Below are positions 35,346-46,189 of a DNA stretch of 64,000 bases, one piece after another (the stretch's first letter is position 1; each line of letters begins with the position of its first letter). The position numbers and the translations under genes are program-made. Origin of the DNA: Polytrichum commune. Taxonomy: Eukaryota; Streptophyta; Polytrichopsida; Polytrichales; Polytrichaceae. A model generated the notes under the pieces. The model was not told the DNA's origin. It did not search any database and worked only from the letters and a program-made list of their open reading frames with translations. The stretch covers positions 38,006,001-38,070,000 of the forward strand of contig OX485804.1 in assembly GCA_950295325.1 (NCBI GenBank), in the 5' to 3' direction.

Positions 35346-35977
35346 ACTCTAGACAGGATTGTCTATTGTGTCGTGACGGAGGCTAATCTCGGCATAATGT
35401 CGTGCCGTCACGACACGTATCCGTCACGACATTATGCCGGATGCTGTCTTTATCCTGATGGACTTGAATTTTACCGAATTCTGTGTGTAATTACATTACC
35501 CCATTTCGGACACGTAGGATGTAAGATGTCCATGTGTGATGACATGTCAGCAAAGTGGAGGTAAAGTGGGGAAAAAATTACTAGCCCCCGGTCCGCCTCG
35601 TTCCCGCCCCGTTCCCCCCCCCCCGGTCCGCCCCGTTCCTGCCCTGTTCCCACCCTACCCCCCTTTCTCACCCCCATTCCCCCCGTCCGCCGTCCGCCCC
35701 CGTCCGCCCCACACGCTCCTTAGTCATATTTTACTACTTTGATTTTAACAGAATGATAACAGAATGGCAAAATGGTTTACCTGGCGCTAGGCATATCCAC
35801 GTCCACGTCGGCCTTTTTTGCCACATAGGACGCCACCTTGGCAAGAAGGTAAGTATTTTACCCACCCTACTAGCTGCCCCCTAGGTTGACCCTACGTGGA
35901 CCCTATTGTGTCGTGACGGAGGGGTCCGTCACGACACGACACGTCATGACGTCGGGATAGACAACCCTGACTCTAGA
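35346..35977. mobile_element. hAT-like MITE with perfect 8 bp target duplication
   Basis: The element spans 35354-35969 (616 bp). The start CAGGATTGTCTA and minus-strand end CAGGGTTGTCTA match at 11 of 12 and follow the CAGRG-type hAT end consensus. ACTCTAGA is duplicated exactly at 35346-35353 and 35970-35977. The motif CCGTCACGACA or its complement is repeated about five times near both ends, as is usual for hAT subterminal transposase-binding repeats. The middle (about 35585-35710) is strongly C-rich. The ORFs across that tract are compositional artefacts. Confidence 0.85.
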
Positions 35978-37379
35978 TAATTGCCATACTTTAAGCACGT
36001 AGTCTAATATCTTACAAACACATGTCCTTTGACCGAAATAAGGGTTGCCTGCCTTATAGAGATATACTCCGTAATAGATTTTGTGCTCTTCATGGAATAT
36101 ACCTCATGGTTCTACAAAAAACTTCATTAATACTTTCGGTGCCTCATCATCATGTATACTTTTCCACTTATTGTGATTAAAATTACAAAACCAACAATTG
36201 GAGGTACCTAAAACAATATAATAGAATTATCTTAGATTACTCTCAAAACATTTCTAAGTTGGTAGAATATTCTCATGGATACCTTTATATTTTAGTCCCC
36301 CCCCCTTCCCTCCCTTCCCTCCCCACATGACATGACACTACAAAGAAAACATAAAAAAATGACTGGGTTTTAATAATTAATATAGGTAAGAAAGTGCATG
36401 GATGACTAGCATCATTTTTAGTCCTCAACTTGGTCATGTCTGACCAATCACTTAAGACAAAATGATTACGATTATATTGAACACCTTTCATTCCTCATGG
36501 TGCGTTCCCCATGGGGTTTTGGGACCTTCTTTTGGGCCATACCTTGACCTTTCATCAATTCTCACTATGTTTAGTCATACCTATGTGGCTATATTTAGTC
36601 ATATGTAGTAATGTCCATTGACTAGAATCAATCATATTCTGTATTTACATGACTATATGGTTTTCACTACGTGTAATTCATATGACAAGTACATTCAACC
36701 AAAAATGACTATTATTAGTCATATTGTGACTTAAAATAGTCATATGATACATGATTGTTTACCAATATAAGTCATTTTTGGCGCTTTGCATTATAAGGGG
36801 CTAGTCATTTATTTCGGTCTAGTAATAAGCCTTTCAATTTTGATGACTACATATAGTCATTCAACATGACTATGAATAGTATATATATATTTTTAAACAT
36901 CATAGGTCACATTCATGACGATTACACTATTCGTGTGAACAAGTAGACTAGGCATAGTCATCAATTTTAATCATTTTATTATAACTTCTAATTAAGCATA
37001 ATTTTCATCCGCAAACATTTAACTCCATGATATAATTACATATGTACACTATATTCAAACAACTTGCAACAAAATATGACTACGCATAGTCATCATATTC
37101 ACTTGGTTGTCGCAACGCTTGCTAGCTCCCTTAACCAACTTCACCCATTTTGAATTCAAGCAAGGGTCACGAGCACTAACTACTGAATGGTGAAGGTAAA
37201 TGTAGAAATTTCACCGAGGGAGAAAAAAAACTGGCTTTCCGTAGCTTCCGAGTAAAATGGAATAAATCCGAAACCTCTTTATAAAAGGTAGGAAATGTAC
37301 CAATTTTTGTATAGAACTCCCATGACTGTGCCTCCGTAGTCAGCTGGATAATGATAGGCTATCATTAGATCAACAATTT
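35978..37379. other. Intergenic DNA rich in TAGTCAT motifs
   Basis: Between about 36570 and 37100, TAGTCAT, AGTCATA and complements such as ATGACTA recur more than ten times, often as near-palindromes (for example TATGACTA...TAGTCATA). No gene was recognised. The pattern suggests a decayed element with many internal short repeats. Confidence 0.45.
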
Positions 37380-37695
37380 TTTTTCATTTTCTTTCTTCAT
37401 TTTCAATCACCTTTCTATCGTACCAGACTCAAGCAAAGCACTAACTTAGTAGGTATCCATCCTTTGAGTTGCTCTTGGCATTCTTTTTGTTTTTCTTCAT
37501 TTTCAATCACCTTTCTATCATACCAGACTCAAGCAAAGCACTAACGTAGTAAAATATCCATCCTTTGAGTTGTTCTTGGCCTTATTTTATTTTATTTTTT
37601 CGTTTTCTTTCTTCATTTTCAATCACCTTTCTATTGTACCGGACTCAAGCAAAGCACTAACTTAGTAGGTATCCTTCCTTCAAGTTGTTGTTCTT
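37380..37695 (+). repeat. Three-copy tandem repeat, period ~100-116 bp
   Basis: TTCATTTTCAATCACCTTTC starts at about 37396, 37496 and 37612. Each is followed by TACCAGACTCAAGCAAAGCA (CCGG in the third), CTAAC.TAGTA and ATCC.TCC.T..AGTTG. The copies differ mainly in the length of the T-rich spacer. Confidence 0.8.
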
Positions 37696-38197
37696 GGGGC
37701 TCACCCCTTTTGACCATTTCTAAATGACAAGGGCATGCAAGAAAGAAAAATCTCCACTTTGAGTGTGACATGAGGTATATCACCTCAACACAGCAATGTG
37801 TGCAGAGTGACGACAACTACTGCACAATTGTCTCTCAACTTCTGGCACTCGTAAATAATTGGGATCAGTGATGGGGAAGATTTTTGGGCATTCATAATCG
37901 GTTGAGGTCATCCTAGTGTTTGCAACTCCAACCGGTAACATGTTGACATCCTCCGGTTTTCGTTTATTAGATTGAGGTATATTCTATGAATTCCTTTAAA
38001 ATGATCGATGATTTTCGTGCAGTCTTGATGAACTTCAATCGGTTAGTTATTTCTCAAACTCAACCGCTTCCCATCTGTAACTAACTGCCGGTTCTCCCCT
38101 CCCCCAGAAAAGAAAAGAAAAAATAACGCCCGTACTATGTACCGGCATGAGTGTGAGCCCGTTAACCCGATGCTGATCATGTTACCCATGATGCAGT

Positions 38198-38422
38198 ATG
38201 GGGCGTTATGCCTCTTTGGGAGGTGGGCTCTGGTGTTGTGACAACCCCTCCCCCATCATTGATTGGGATGCACTTATGAATTACGATCAAGTGATGTTGA
38301 ATCGCTACATGTTGGAACACATGCTTGAATCAATCGTGAAGAGGTTGGGACTAGACACTCCATGGCAGCTGAAGATGAAGTTCTTTCTGATGACATGGAG
38401 GATCAAAGGTGCTGGAGAATAG
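38198..38422 (+). other. Unassigned ORF, possibly an exon fragment
   Basis: 74 codons with relatively complex composition (ending MLEHMLESIVKRLGLDTPWQ and then MKFFLMTWRIKG) and no low-complexity content. A CAG precedes it at about 38193, so it could be an exon of a lost or captured gene. I recognise no domain. It ends just before a (CTAT)n/(AT)n microsatellite (about 38455-38493). Confidence 0.2.
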
Positions 38423-38528
38423 CTATGACCTAATTCTATTCATGCAAACAACATATCTATCTATCTATCTATCTATCTATATATATATATATAACCTTCA
38501 GTTTATGTTTTCCATTGTAGAGTACCTA

Positions 38529-39179
38529 CAGTAATCTCCCGCTTAAGTATGCACCCGTTTAAGTACGCATCCCGGTTAAGTGCGCAATTTCTTTTGACAA
38601 AAATCAAGGTTCGTACTTTATTGTTTGAACCTGTCATGCAATGTCATTTTCCGCGAATGCGTGAATCTTTAACGCTTGACATTTAATGTCAGTTTGTTAG
38701 CGTTTCGCTGAAATGTCTCAAATGGTCGTTGCGTTTCATCATACATATGTTGGACAGCTTCCGTTTGAACATCAGAGCAAAGCAGTTGGTCGTGGATGTC
38801 GAGGACGATGTTGTGTAGAGGTTCAAAGCCTTCAAAGTGAGTAAGGCTTTCAAATTCAACAAAATGTTCGATAGGCTCTTGTAACAAATGGTTCGTTGTA
38901 GTTCTCCTGATTGTCTTAGACTTTCCGGATGGCGCCTTCATTGACTTCATGCTCCGGCCCCAACGCCCGCTTGCTCGGCGCAATCGGCTTCCTCAACTTT
39001 GCAATGATTTCACATCGCTCGGCTTCCGTCAAGCAGGCTGCCTCAAGTTTCATCAGTTTCCCGTGGAGATTCATCAAATCAAAGGGTCTAGAAAGCGATA
39101 TGAGTAAAATACACACCTACCAACTAAGTGCGCACCAATGGCTCTGATTCGAAGTGCGTAGTTAAGCGGGAGATTGCTG
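38529..39179 (-). mobile_element. pogo-like (Tc1/mariner) deletion derivative with transposase remnant
   Basis: The element is bounded by TA on each side (38527-38528 and 39180-39181). The ends CAGTAATCTCCCGCTTAA and, on the minus strand, CAGCAATCTCCCGCTTAA are inverted copies; CAGT-type ends with TA targets are typical of pogo/Tigger elements. Subterminal repeats of TTAAGTRCGCA follow. On the minus strand a frame ending at 38916 reads LTEAERCEIIAKLRKPIAPS and then KRALG...VNEGAIRKV, like the N-terminal helix-turn-helix of pogo/CENP-B-type transposases. After a frame change, 38983-38669 continues open but without a DDD domain. At 651 bp it cannot be autonomous. Confidence 0.65.
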
Positions 39180-39204
39180 TAGTTTTGTCTCATAAACTTG
39201 AGAA

Positions 39205-39860
39205 ATTGGAATACGTCTCTATGCTTGCAAATGTAGTTCAATCGTCACCCACTCTCCTCTCGTTAGTTTTGTAGTTCATAAACGTCGGCTTAAGTAGGTG
39301 CCCAATAAGTAAGATAGTTTGTAATCCACTATGCTCTCGTTGGTCATAGTAGTCCAAGAATAACGGCTTGAATATTACCTAGTTAGTGGATAACATTCCC
39401 ATAAGTTCTCGTAATCGGTTCTCCTCTCGATGGCTATGTAGTCCATAAACATCGGCTTGAGTGAGTGGATTACGTCTCTTTGCAATCACAATTTGATCGT
39501 CGTCCTCCCTCCTCTCGCTAGTTTTGGAATATATAAACATCGGCTTGAGTAAGTGCCTATTAAGTAGAATAGCTCGTAATCCATTGTGCTCTTGCCGGTC
39601 ATAGTAGTCCCTACGCATTGGCTGGAGCACTATCTGGTTAGTGGATAACGACCTCATAACATCTTGTAATCCGCTCTCCTCTTGCTAGTTCCAAAGGCCA
39701 TAAACATCGACTTGAGTGAGTGGATCACATCTCTTTGCGATTGAAGTTTGATCGTCATCCATTCTCCTTTCACTATTTCTTCATAAACATCGGCTTGCGT
39801 AGATGCTCAATAAATGAATATTTTCATCTTGTAGTCCACTCTCTTCTCACCAATTATGTA
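39205..39860 (+). repeat. Tandem repeat, period ~253 bp, about 2.6 copies
   Basis: The phrase CATAAACATCGGCTTGAGTR recurs at about 39277, 39444, 39532, 39699 and 39782, alternating 167/88 bp. This gives a higher-order unit of about 250-255 bp with two sub-units (one followed by AAGTGCC.A.TAAGTA, the other by GAGTGGATYACRTCTC). It begins just after the pogo-like element. ORFs here are not genes. Confidence 0.75.
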
Positions 39861-40039
39861 ATCCATATAAGGTGTAGCCGACAGTGATACAAGCGAGGAT
39901 ATTGCGAAGCCCTTGCACATGCAAATAACAGGGTTGGAGGTGAAGATCCTAAATTGCAAAACGTATTTTTTTGCGTATATAAAGTGAACAGCAAGGCCCA
40001 CCGTCTCCAAGTGCAATTGCGGAGAGGCATATGTCACTG

Positions 40040-41965
40040 CAAAGCCATGCATCCGAACAACGTTGTCGAAGGCAGAAGGTATCCAAGCAGCAGCAAGCCG
40101 AGGTGCTGGAGAGAGATTTGCGCGGCAATAAAAGATACACTGTCGAAGTTGATATAAAGAGAAATCCATGTGGTCAAAATCATCCGTTGTGGTTGATATG
40201 CTTGAGAGTTACTCTTAAGATGTAGATTTCAGCGAAGATAATTATAACGTACACAAGATATCAATGGTGTGAAATATCAAACAACGTATGGACAACACGT
40301 TTCACTATGAGGGAATAATTGGATAAGTTATTGAGAAGACTTTCCATGTAATGTTGAAATGACAGTTGAAAATTAAACGATATCAACTGAAGAAAGTATT
40401 GCAAGCAGGAAGGAACAAACCAAAGCATATCCGTCAAGATCATTGGATGTATTTGTCAAAACTAATCGTAGAATATCGAAAGCTAAAAGAGGTGGGTAAG
40501 CTGAGAGAAAACCAAACACAAGTTAGGAGGCCCTCAATCACAGGTCGTAGTAAGGATGACATTACGACAAACTGGGTGAGTACCAACTCTTGAATTTTGT
40601 GGGAGTAGTTGTAGATCATGTTATGTCGTTATCCAAAAGACATTAATTCAACGAAAGAGAAAACTATTTGAATACAAAGTTGCGAGTTGGATAAAACTCC
40701 AACACGTGAGAAGATAAAGACGGAATTGTAGATGCGGAGGGGGATGAAACACGGAAGGTAGGAATAAACCAAATATCTAATATCTTTTGCGGAGGAAGAA
40801 AATTTGACCGTAGTTCTCTGTCCAACCGCTTCTTCAATATGGGCTAAGATCAAGACCTACATACACGCATGGAAGGGTTAGAAGAGAATATAAAGTTGAT
40901 ATTGGTTGTTCTCAACCTTACAAGGGTGTAGAACACAAGGACTATAAGATAAAATGTTGGAACACTTGTTATAAGCAGTTCAATGGAGAATCCAAGAATT
41001 TTTTATTTTTTTTCTAAAGCTAGAAAATAAATATATGAAACAATAATTGAAGGACGACGAGATATTTGTGGGCACTATGATCATGAAGAAGGTGGTATGA
41101 AAGTGGCAGAAGGAATTTGAAAACATCGAGGAAAATATAGGATTTTCTACAATTATGTTTGCAATGTAATGCGTACTGAAATGTGTGCAGTATTTAACTT
41201 CGAGTAATTTTTTAAAAAAAAATCTCAACAAAGGAAATAGTAAGAAGTGAACAAAGATAACAAGAGAAAAAAAAATGATTTAGCATCAGAACCTGAGGCA
41301 TGTCGAGAAATTTTGAAAAAAAATAAAATCCAAATCACGGATGTGGAGAAGCTTCAAATTGGCACATACGATTAGAAGAGGCCAACACCAAGCAGAGAAA
41401 CCGTAGGGAAACAGGGAAAGCCAATGAAGAAAATTGAAAAATTGAAAAAGTCAAACAGAAATGATATAATGCGCAAAGGGGCCGAAAAAAATAAAGGACG
41501 AAGGAAACAACAAGGAAGAGCCATCAATAATGTAAACTTGTTAATAAAAGAGTGTGATCCTTTATTGTTTTGTCAAATATCATGTTTATTTACGTGACTC
41601 ATCTGTGAGATTCCGATGTATGTTATGATAGCAACTACAGGTAGTCGCAACAAATGAAGAACCCCCACCGTTATATATATTATCAACAAACGATGTTGTG
41701 GAAGTAATGAATCATAAAGTAAAAAATACCAAAAAATCAGTTGCACACAGAAAAATGATACACGTGGAAGGGGGTACATTGTATGGAGTTACAATATATG
41801 AAGGTTATATGTCTCTGGAGATGAAGAAAAATTATATTGATGAGTATATCATCTTCAAAAGTGTAGAACTATATGACCTTCCTCTGCGAAAGATTGGAAA
41901 CACCATAAGAAACTTTATAATGTGGCCTAATGAGTTTATATGCCATGCATGTGTAGAATCGTAGC
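40040..41965 (+). pseudogene. Decayed CACTA-associated ORF (Transposase_24-like), tentative
   Basis: Three plus-strand pieces in different frames resemble, in order, the ORF often found beside plant En/Spm (CACTA) transposases. At 40031-40225 NKRYTVEVDIKRNPCGQN recalls the ..V..D...G.PVG.N opening. At 40366-40593 QDHWMYLSKLIVEYRKLKE and then RRPSITGRS recall the W..L......H..GR stretch. At 41698-41964 ELYDLPLRKIGNTIRNFIMW ends in a ..L..P......I..FI.WP pattern. Many stops and frameshifts intervene, and the DNA is very A-rich. The assignment rests on remembered family patterns only. Confidence 0.4.
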
Positions 41966-43599
41966 TAATGGAGGATATATATGTTGGGTACAAAATGGAT
42001 AGTAGGGCACAATAATTTGTAAACAAGAGTGTAAATTTGTTTTGTGGATGACATATGCATGTGTGATGTCTTGTAGTGAATTGATAAAAAACATCGAATA
42101 TGCTTTGTCATCTATTGTAAGAAATTATTTTAATATATGAAGTACATATATTCATATTTTACAGTTCACCAATATCGTGCACCTCTCTATAGGGAGTGCC
42201 CAAAACACCATGGGCACAAGGGGACCCCGGAGTGACATCCGAGACTTGTGGCGCCGTTGGTGAGACGGCCCAAGTGATCCTAGTGTGAGTGAGGGCCCCG
42301 GGCGTTGGGAACGCCTCCCACTAACGGAGACTAGGAGTCACGAGGGTAAGGCCATCAACTATGCGTAGCTTATAGCGTGCGAATTTTAGAAAAATCAAGA
42401 ACGCCTCAATCGGAGGTGTGAGCTAGGAGATATGGCAATTTGAGTTGGGCGCTATCATGGGATAGCGCCCTGGTACAGCAGGGGCCTGGGAGTGGCTTTC
42501 GGGACTGCTAATGTTTGAACATGCATAACTTCATCAATACTTGCATGAATGGGGCAAGTGAGGAGTTCATCGGCATCTAGGTGAAATGTAGATGACGGTG
42601 GAGTGGGCAAATGGGAGCATCAAAGATCATATAAAGAAGCTATGGTTTCTAAAGCTGTTGGGGGCTTCTAACGACTGAGGGAAAATGTCTACTTGGCCCC
42701 AACTCTTAGTAGAGAGACAAAAGGTTTTTTGACAGTGGGGTAGGGGCCCTGCCAAAAGTCCTATGGCTTATATGGGTGAGGTGGTGTAGCCGCCAAATCC
42801 ACCCGAGGCCGAACGGCACGGCTTCCACGGGCATTGGCCCAACATGGGGGCATAGTTGCATAGGATATTGTTCTAGCAACACGATGATCAATTAAAGATT
42901 GGACTTCTATGAATGGAAGTCCACATCTTATCATTGATTACCAATTAAGCGGTGAGTTCCGAATGCAAGTGTAGAAAGGTTGATCCCCCTCCTATGAACT
43001 AAGAGGTCCGCGGTATGAGGAGCTAACCATTTGCATGACGGAAGTCTCTAAATTTTACTTCGGTATGTTTCCGAAGCTATGTATAGTAAGTCGAGTTTTT
43101 TTTTTGTAATCTAATTTTATGAAAGAAAATTGATGCTATGTTTTTAAGGGGGTGAATTTGTGTTCAAAGAAATCCCAAGTATCCCTAGAAGGAGTTGAAC
43201 CTTGCTAAAGCCCCCACCATCTTGGGGCCAAGGATATAGCCTTTAAAAGATGTATGGATTTAAAGAGGGTGCATCAATGAACGAGGAGAACCGACCGCTA
43301 AGTACAAATGAACCTGTTGAGTTCGGAAATAACCGGTTCAAGGACTATAGGAAAATTACCAAACGTATTGAAGGAAATTATGGAATATATCTCAAATTAA
43401 CAAAGGAAAACCTGAAAGATTACAACATGTAACTAGTTGGAGTTGGAAACACTAGGATTTTGAGTAATTGTGCCCAAAAATCTCCCCTGACACTAGGGTG
43501 CATACACTTTTCAAAGGTTAGTTAGTATAACAATACATACAACCTTTGAACTAATCAAAATCCTCATAATTTGAAAACATAACTAAACAAGAAGCCTCA
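41966..43599. other. GC-richer intergenic block, no gene recognised
   Basis: The stretch 42180-43080 is distinctly more GC-rich than its surroundings and could be a retroelement LTR or leader region, but I found no second copy, no TG..CA ends and no primer-binding site. The segment 43276-43390 shares an ordered ~110 bp match with 54938-55050 (GAGAACCGAC, then AAATGAACC, then GAAAATTACCAA), a dispersed repeat. Confidence 0.4.
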
Positions 43600-45955
43600 C
43601 TTGCAAAAGATATATAACGTGAAGGGTAGGCATATAAGAGCTGGTATTTTAGTTTCATTTTTCCACAAAGGAATTGTGTCTTCAATGATATTATCAAAGT
43701 TCTCATCTGGCCCTTTCAAAGCAATTCTAAGCATAGCTTCATGTATTTGTATTTCTCACTTGCGTTTTGATTAAATTTTGGACATAGATTGTTTTTTTAC
43801 AAGTGGTTGTTGATACACATTGTACTCTAGCCAAATCAACAAGGACAAGCAAATTAGAATACCAGGTTTGCAAAGAACGATTTCATGTGATCATGCCCCA
43901 TAAGTCTCTACAAGTCTTATTATACCCCCATTTGGTAGTGGCCTACAATTTGAAGGCTAATAATTCACACTTATAAGCTACCACATTCACCAGGGAAGGA
44001 ATTTTTTTACATTTTTGTAAGCGATCATGCCCATAGTGAGCTAGTAACTTCTCAAATTCAGTCACATCCCACTTTTGCAGTCTAATCTGCCTTAAATGTA
44101 TGTTAATAGGATTTAAACATAAAATGAGCTCATTGTCTATGAACCTAGCATCCCAGCCTACACAAACAAATGTACATTGGAATTCAAATGTTTTTGAAGG
44201 TCTATTCCTAGCCTAGACCAATCCATCTCAGAACCACGATACATTTTTCCATGAATTCCATTCGAAAACTTCTTGAGATGACTTCCAGGAGGATCATATT
44301 CAAGAATGACATAATAGCCAGTGTTCTCATTGAATGTAGCAACATTCAAATTAGTTGGCTCAACAATGAACAACATTATGATTTGGATTATTTTTGTCCT
44401 AACAATACTACCAATAGTTGTAATATCCACAAATTTGTTTTAAATGACCTTCGACAATAAAGCCAAATAATGTAAAATATTAGAAAAATAATATAAAATA
44501 TAAAATATTTGAATTATTTTAACTTAGGAGAAACTAACTTTGTTTCCTCTCTTTTACATCACGAAAAAAACATAAAACCAATTCTATTGAATCACACAAG
44601 GCAGTCATGACATGTAATCTACTAAACAATTGTATCTTATAATAGCGTTACATGATTTTTTTCGTATCAAAGAAATGTTCTTACAAAGTTATGAGTACAT
44701 GACTTATCAAAGAGAGAAGCAATCGATTTCAAAAGTATGTCAACCTCGCTAAATATTATATTGCAATTTGACGCCTTAGATGCATCAAATGCAACCAGCT
44801 TAGTCTTATGGGCAATATAATGACAAGATAGAAGGAATGGATTCATCTTTTCTACAATCTGTTGTTATTCCACCATAAGAAACCACCATAGCACTAGTAC
44901 CATTACTGGCAAACACTTAAAACTTGCATAAATGAAGCCCTCGAATTTTTAAATGATTAATTAAACAATCAAATATAATAACAACATCAATTTTTTCACC
45001 TTCGATTCTTAATAAACCTAAGAAGACAAGCACAATCAAATCCTCATCTATAATCATAGCAATCATAACAAGATAACCAGTAACATTTATATATGTGAAT
45101 TTATCAATTAGGATACCATAGAAATGAGAGTTTTGAACTCTACATATCATTTTTTCTTGAATTATAATAAACATATATGCAACTAAAGCAACACACAATT
45201 TCTCATTATGGAATATAGATGCAACGATAAGAGCCTTTACACTATCAAACAATGAATACAAAGAAAAAATCTGGAATAAGGGAATGATTGTTTCCTTGTA
45301 AAGTAGACCGCATGAAATAGTGATGCCAAATGATTCATCACATACCTCGGGGGGTTCACTCCCTCTTATATTTTGCATACGCGTGCGTTCATGACCTATT
45401 TATTAGGGGGGTTATTTACCTTGCAGAAAAGATTATAAGGTGATGGTATTTTACATGTAAAAAGCCTGAAAATATTATATGTGATGTTATTTTACATGTA
45501 AACATGTTTCACTATTCTAAAATCCCCTATTTTACATGTACATTTTTTACAAAATTTATCTACAATGAATATATTGGACCCTATTTTTTATCGCACGTTG
45601 TTCTACGATTTTCGCCAGTGAAACCCCCGAGTCACATACACGATGTCCTTGCTTATCCACATTTTTCATTACTCTACTACCACTATGTAAAGCCAAAGAA
45701 AACCTCCTATATTAATTAGAACATCCATACTCTTAAAATGCATTTCCCTTTAAATTTTGTAATCCCTCCTTGACATAGACAAAACGTCCACCCTTCTCTT
45801 TGCAAGCTTTGCAAAACTTTCTTCCCAAATCGAGAGAAAAATCTAACAAATCAAATTGACTATACCATTGATCTTTCCATATATTTTATGCAATCTCAGC
45901 TTGAGAAAAGGGAGGCATATCAACATGGGACTCATCAAATCTAGATATCCCAAAT
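43600..45955 (-). pseudogene. hAT transposase pseudogene, TTF-finger (ZNF862/ZMYM-like) type
   Basis: Read on the minus strand, the order matches hAT transposases with a TTF-type zinc finger. First, at 45955-45740, W.....FDLLDFSLDLGRKFCKACKEKG and then VKEGLQNLKGNAF form the finger. The core follows at 45378-44917, with NSHFYGILIDKFTYINVTGY and FLGLLRIEGEKIDVVIIFD, in which ILID.FT replaces the usual IlIDeST. After a frameshift, 44880-44700 reads NPFLLSCHYIAHKTKLVAFD and EVDILLKSI, then TALCDSIELVLCFFRDV. At 44430-44158 comes DITTIGSIVRTKIIQI. Finally, near 43850-43790, TTTCKKTIYVQNLIKTQVRN is the C-terminal dimerisation motif with a degraded CER. Stops and frameshifts throughout make it nonfunctional. 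No flanking hAT ends were found. Confidence 0.75.
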
Positions 45956-46189
45956 GCTTCAGGTTCTATTATGTTTGAAACGCTTAGGTCAATATTTTGA
46001 GAATTGGCAAAAAAAAAGGTCCCTTAGTGAGATCTATCGTTTTGCCATACCTAGCCCCACGCCCAACTTACCACCAACAATGACAACAACTATAAGAATT
46101 CAACAGAGGCTTTTGATCATCGTATTACACATTCATTGTTTAGTATGAGTATTCTACCAAGACCACATCATAGCAAAAACGGGGCAAAA

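Noticed and set aside
35471-35742. Gly- or Pro-rich 68-codon ORFs on both strands
   Set aside because: They are produced by the C-rich core of the hAT-like MITE.
37380-39860. Regular repeats as a CRISPR-like array
   Set aside because: Units are long (100-253 bp), there are no short conserved repeats with unique spacers of constant length, and the genome is a plant's.
42180-43080. GC-richer block as an rRNA-related sequence or LTR
   Set aside because: No recognisable rRNA core, no paired copy, no primer-binding site and no TG..CA ends.
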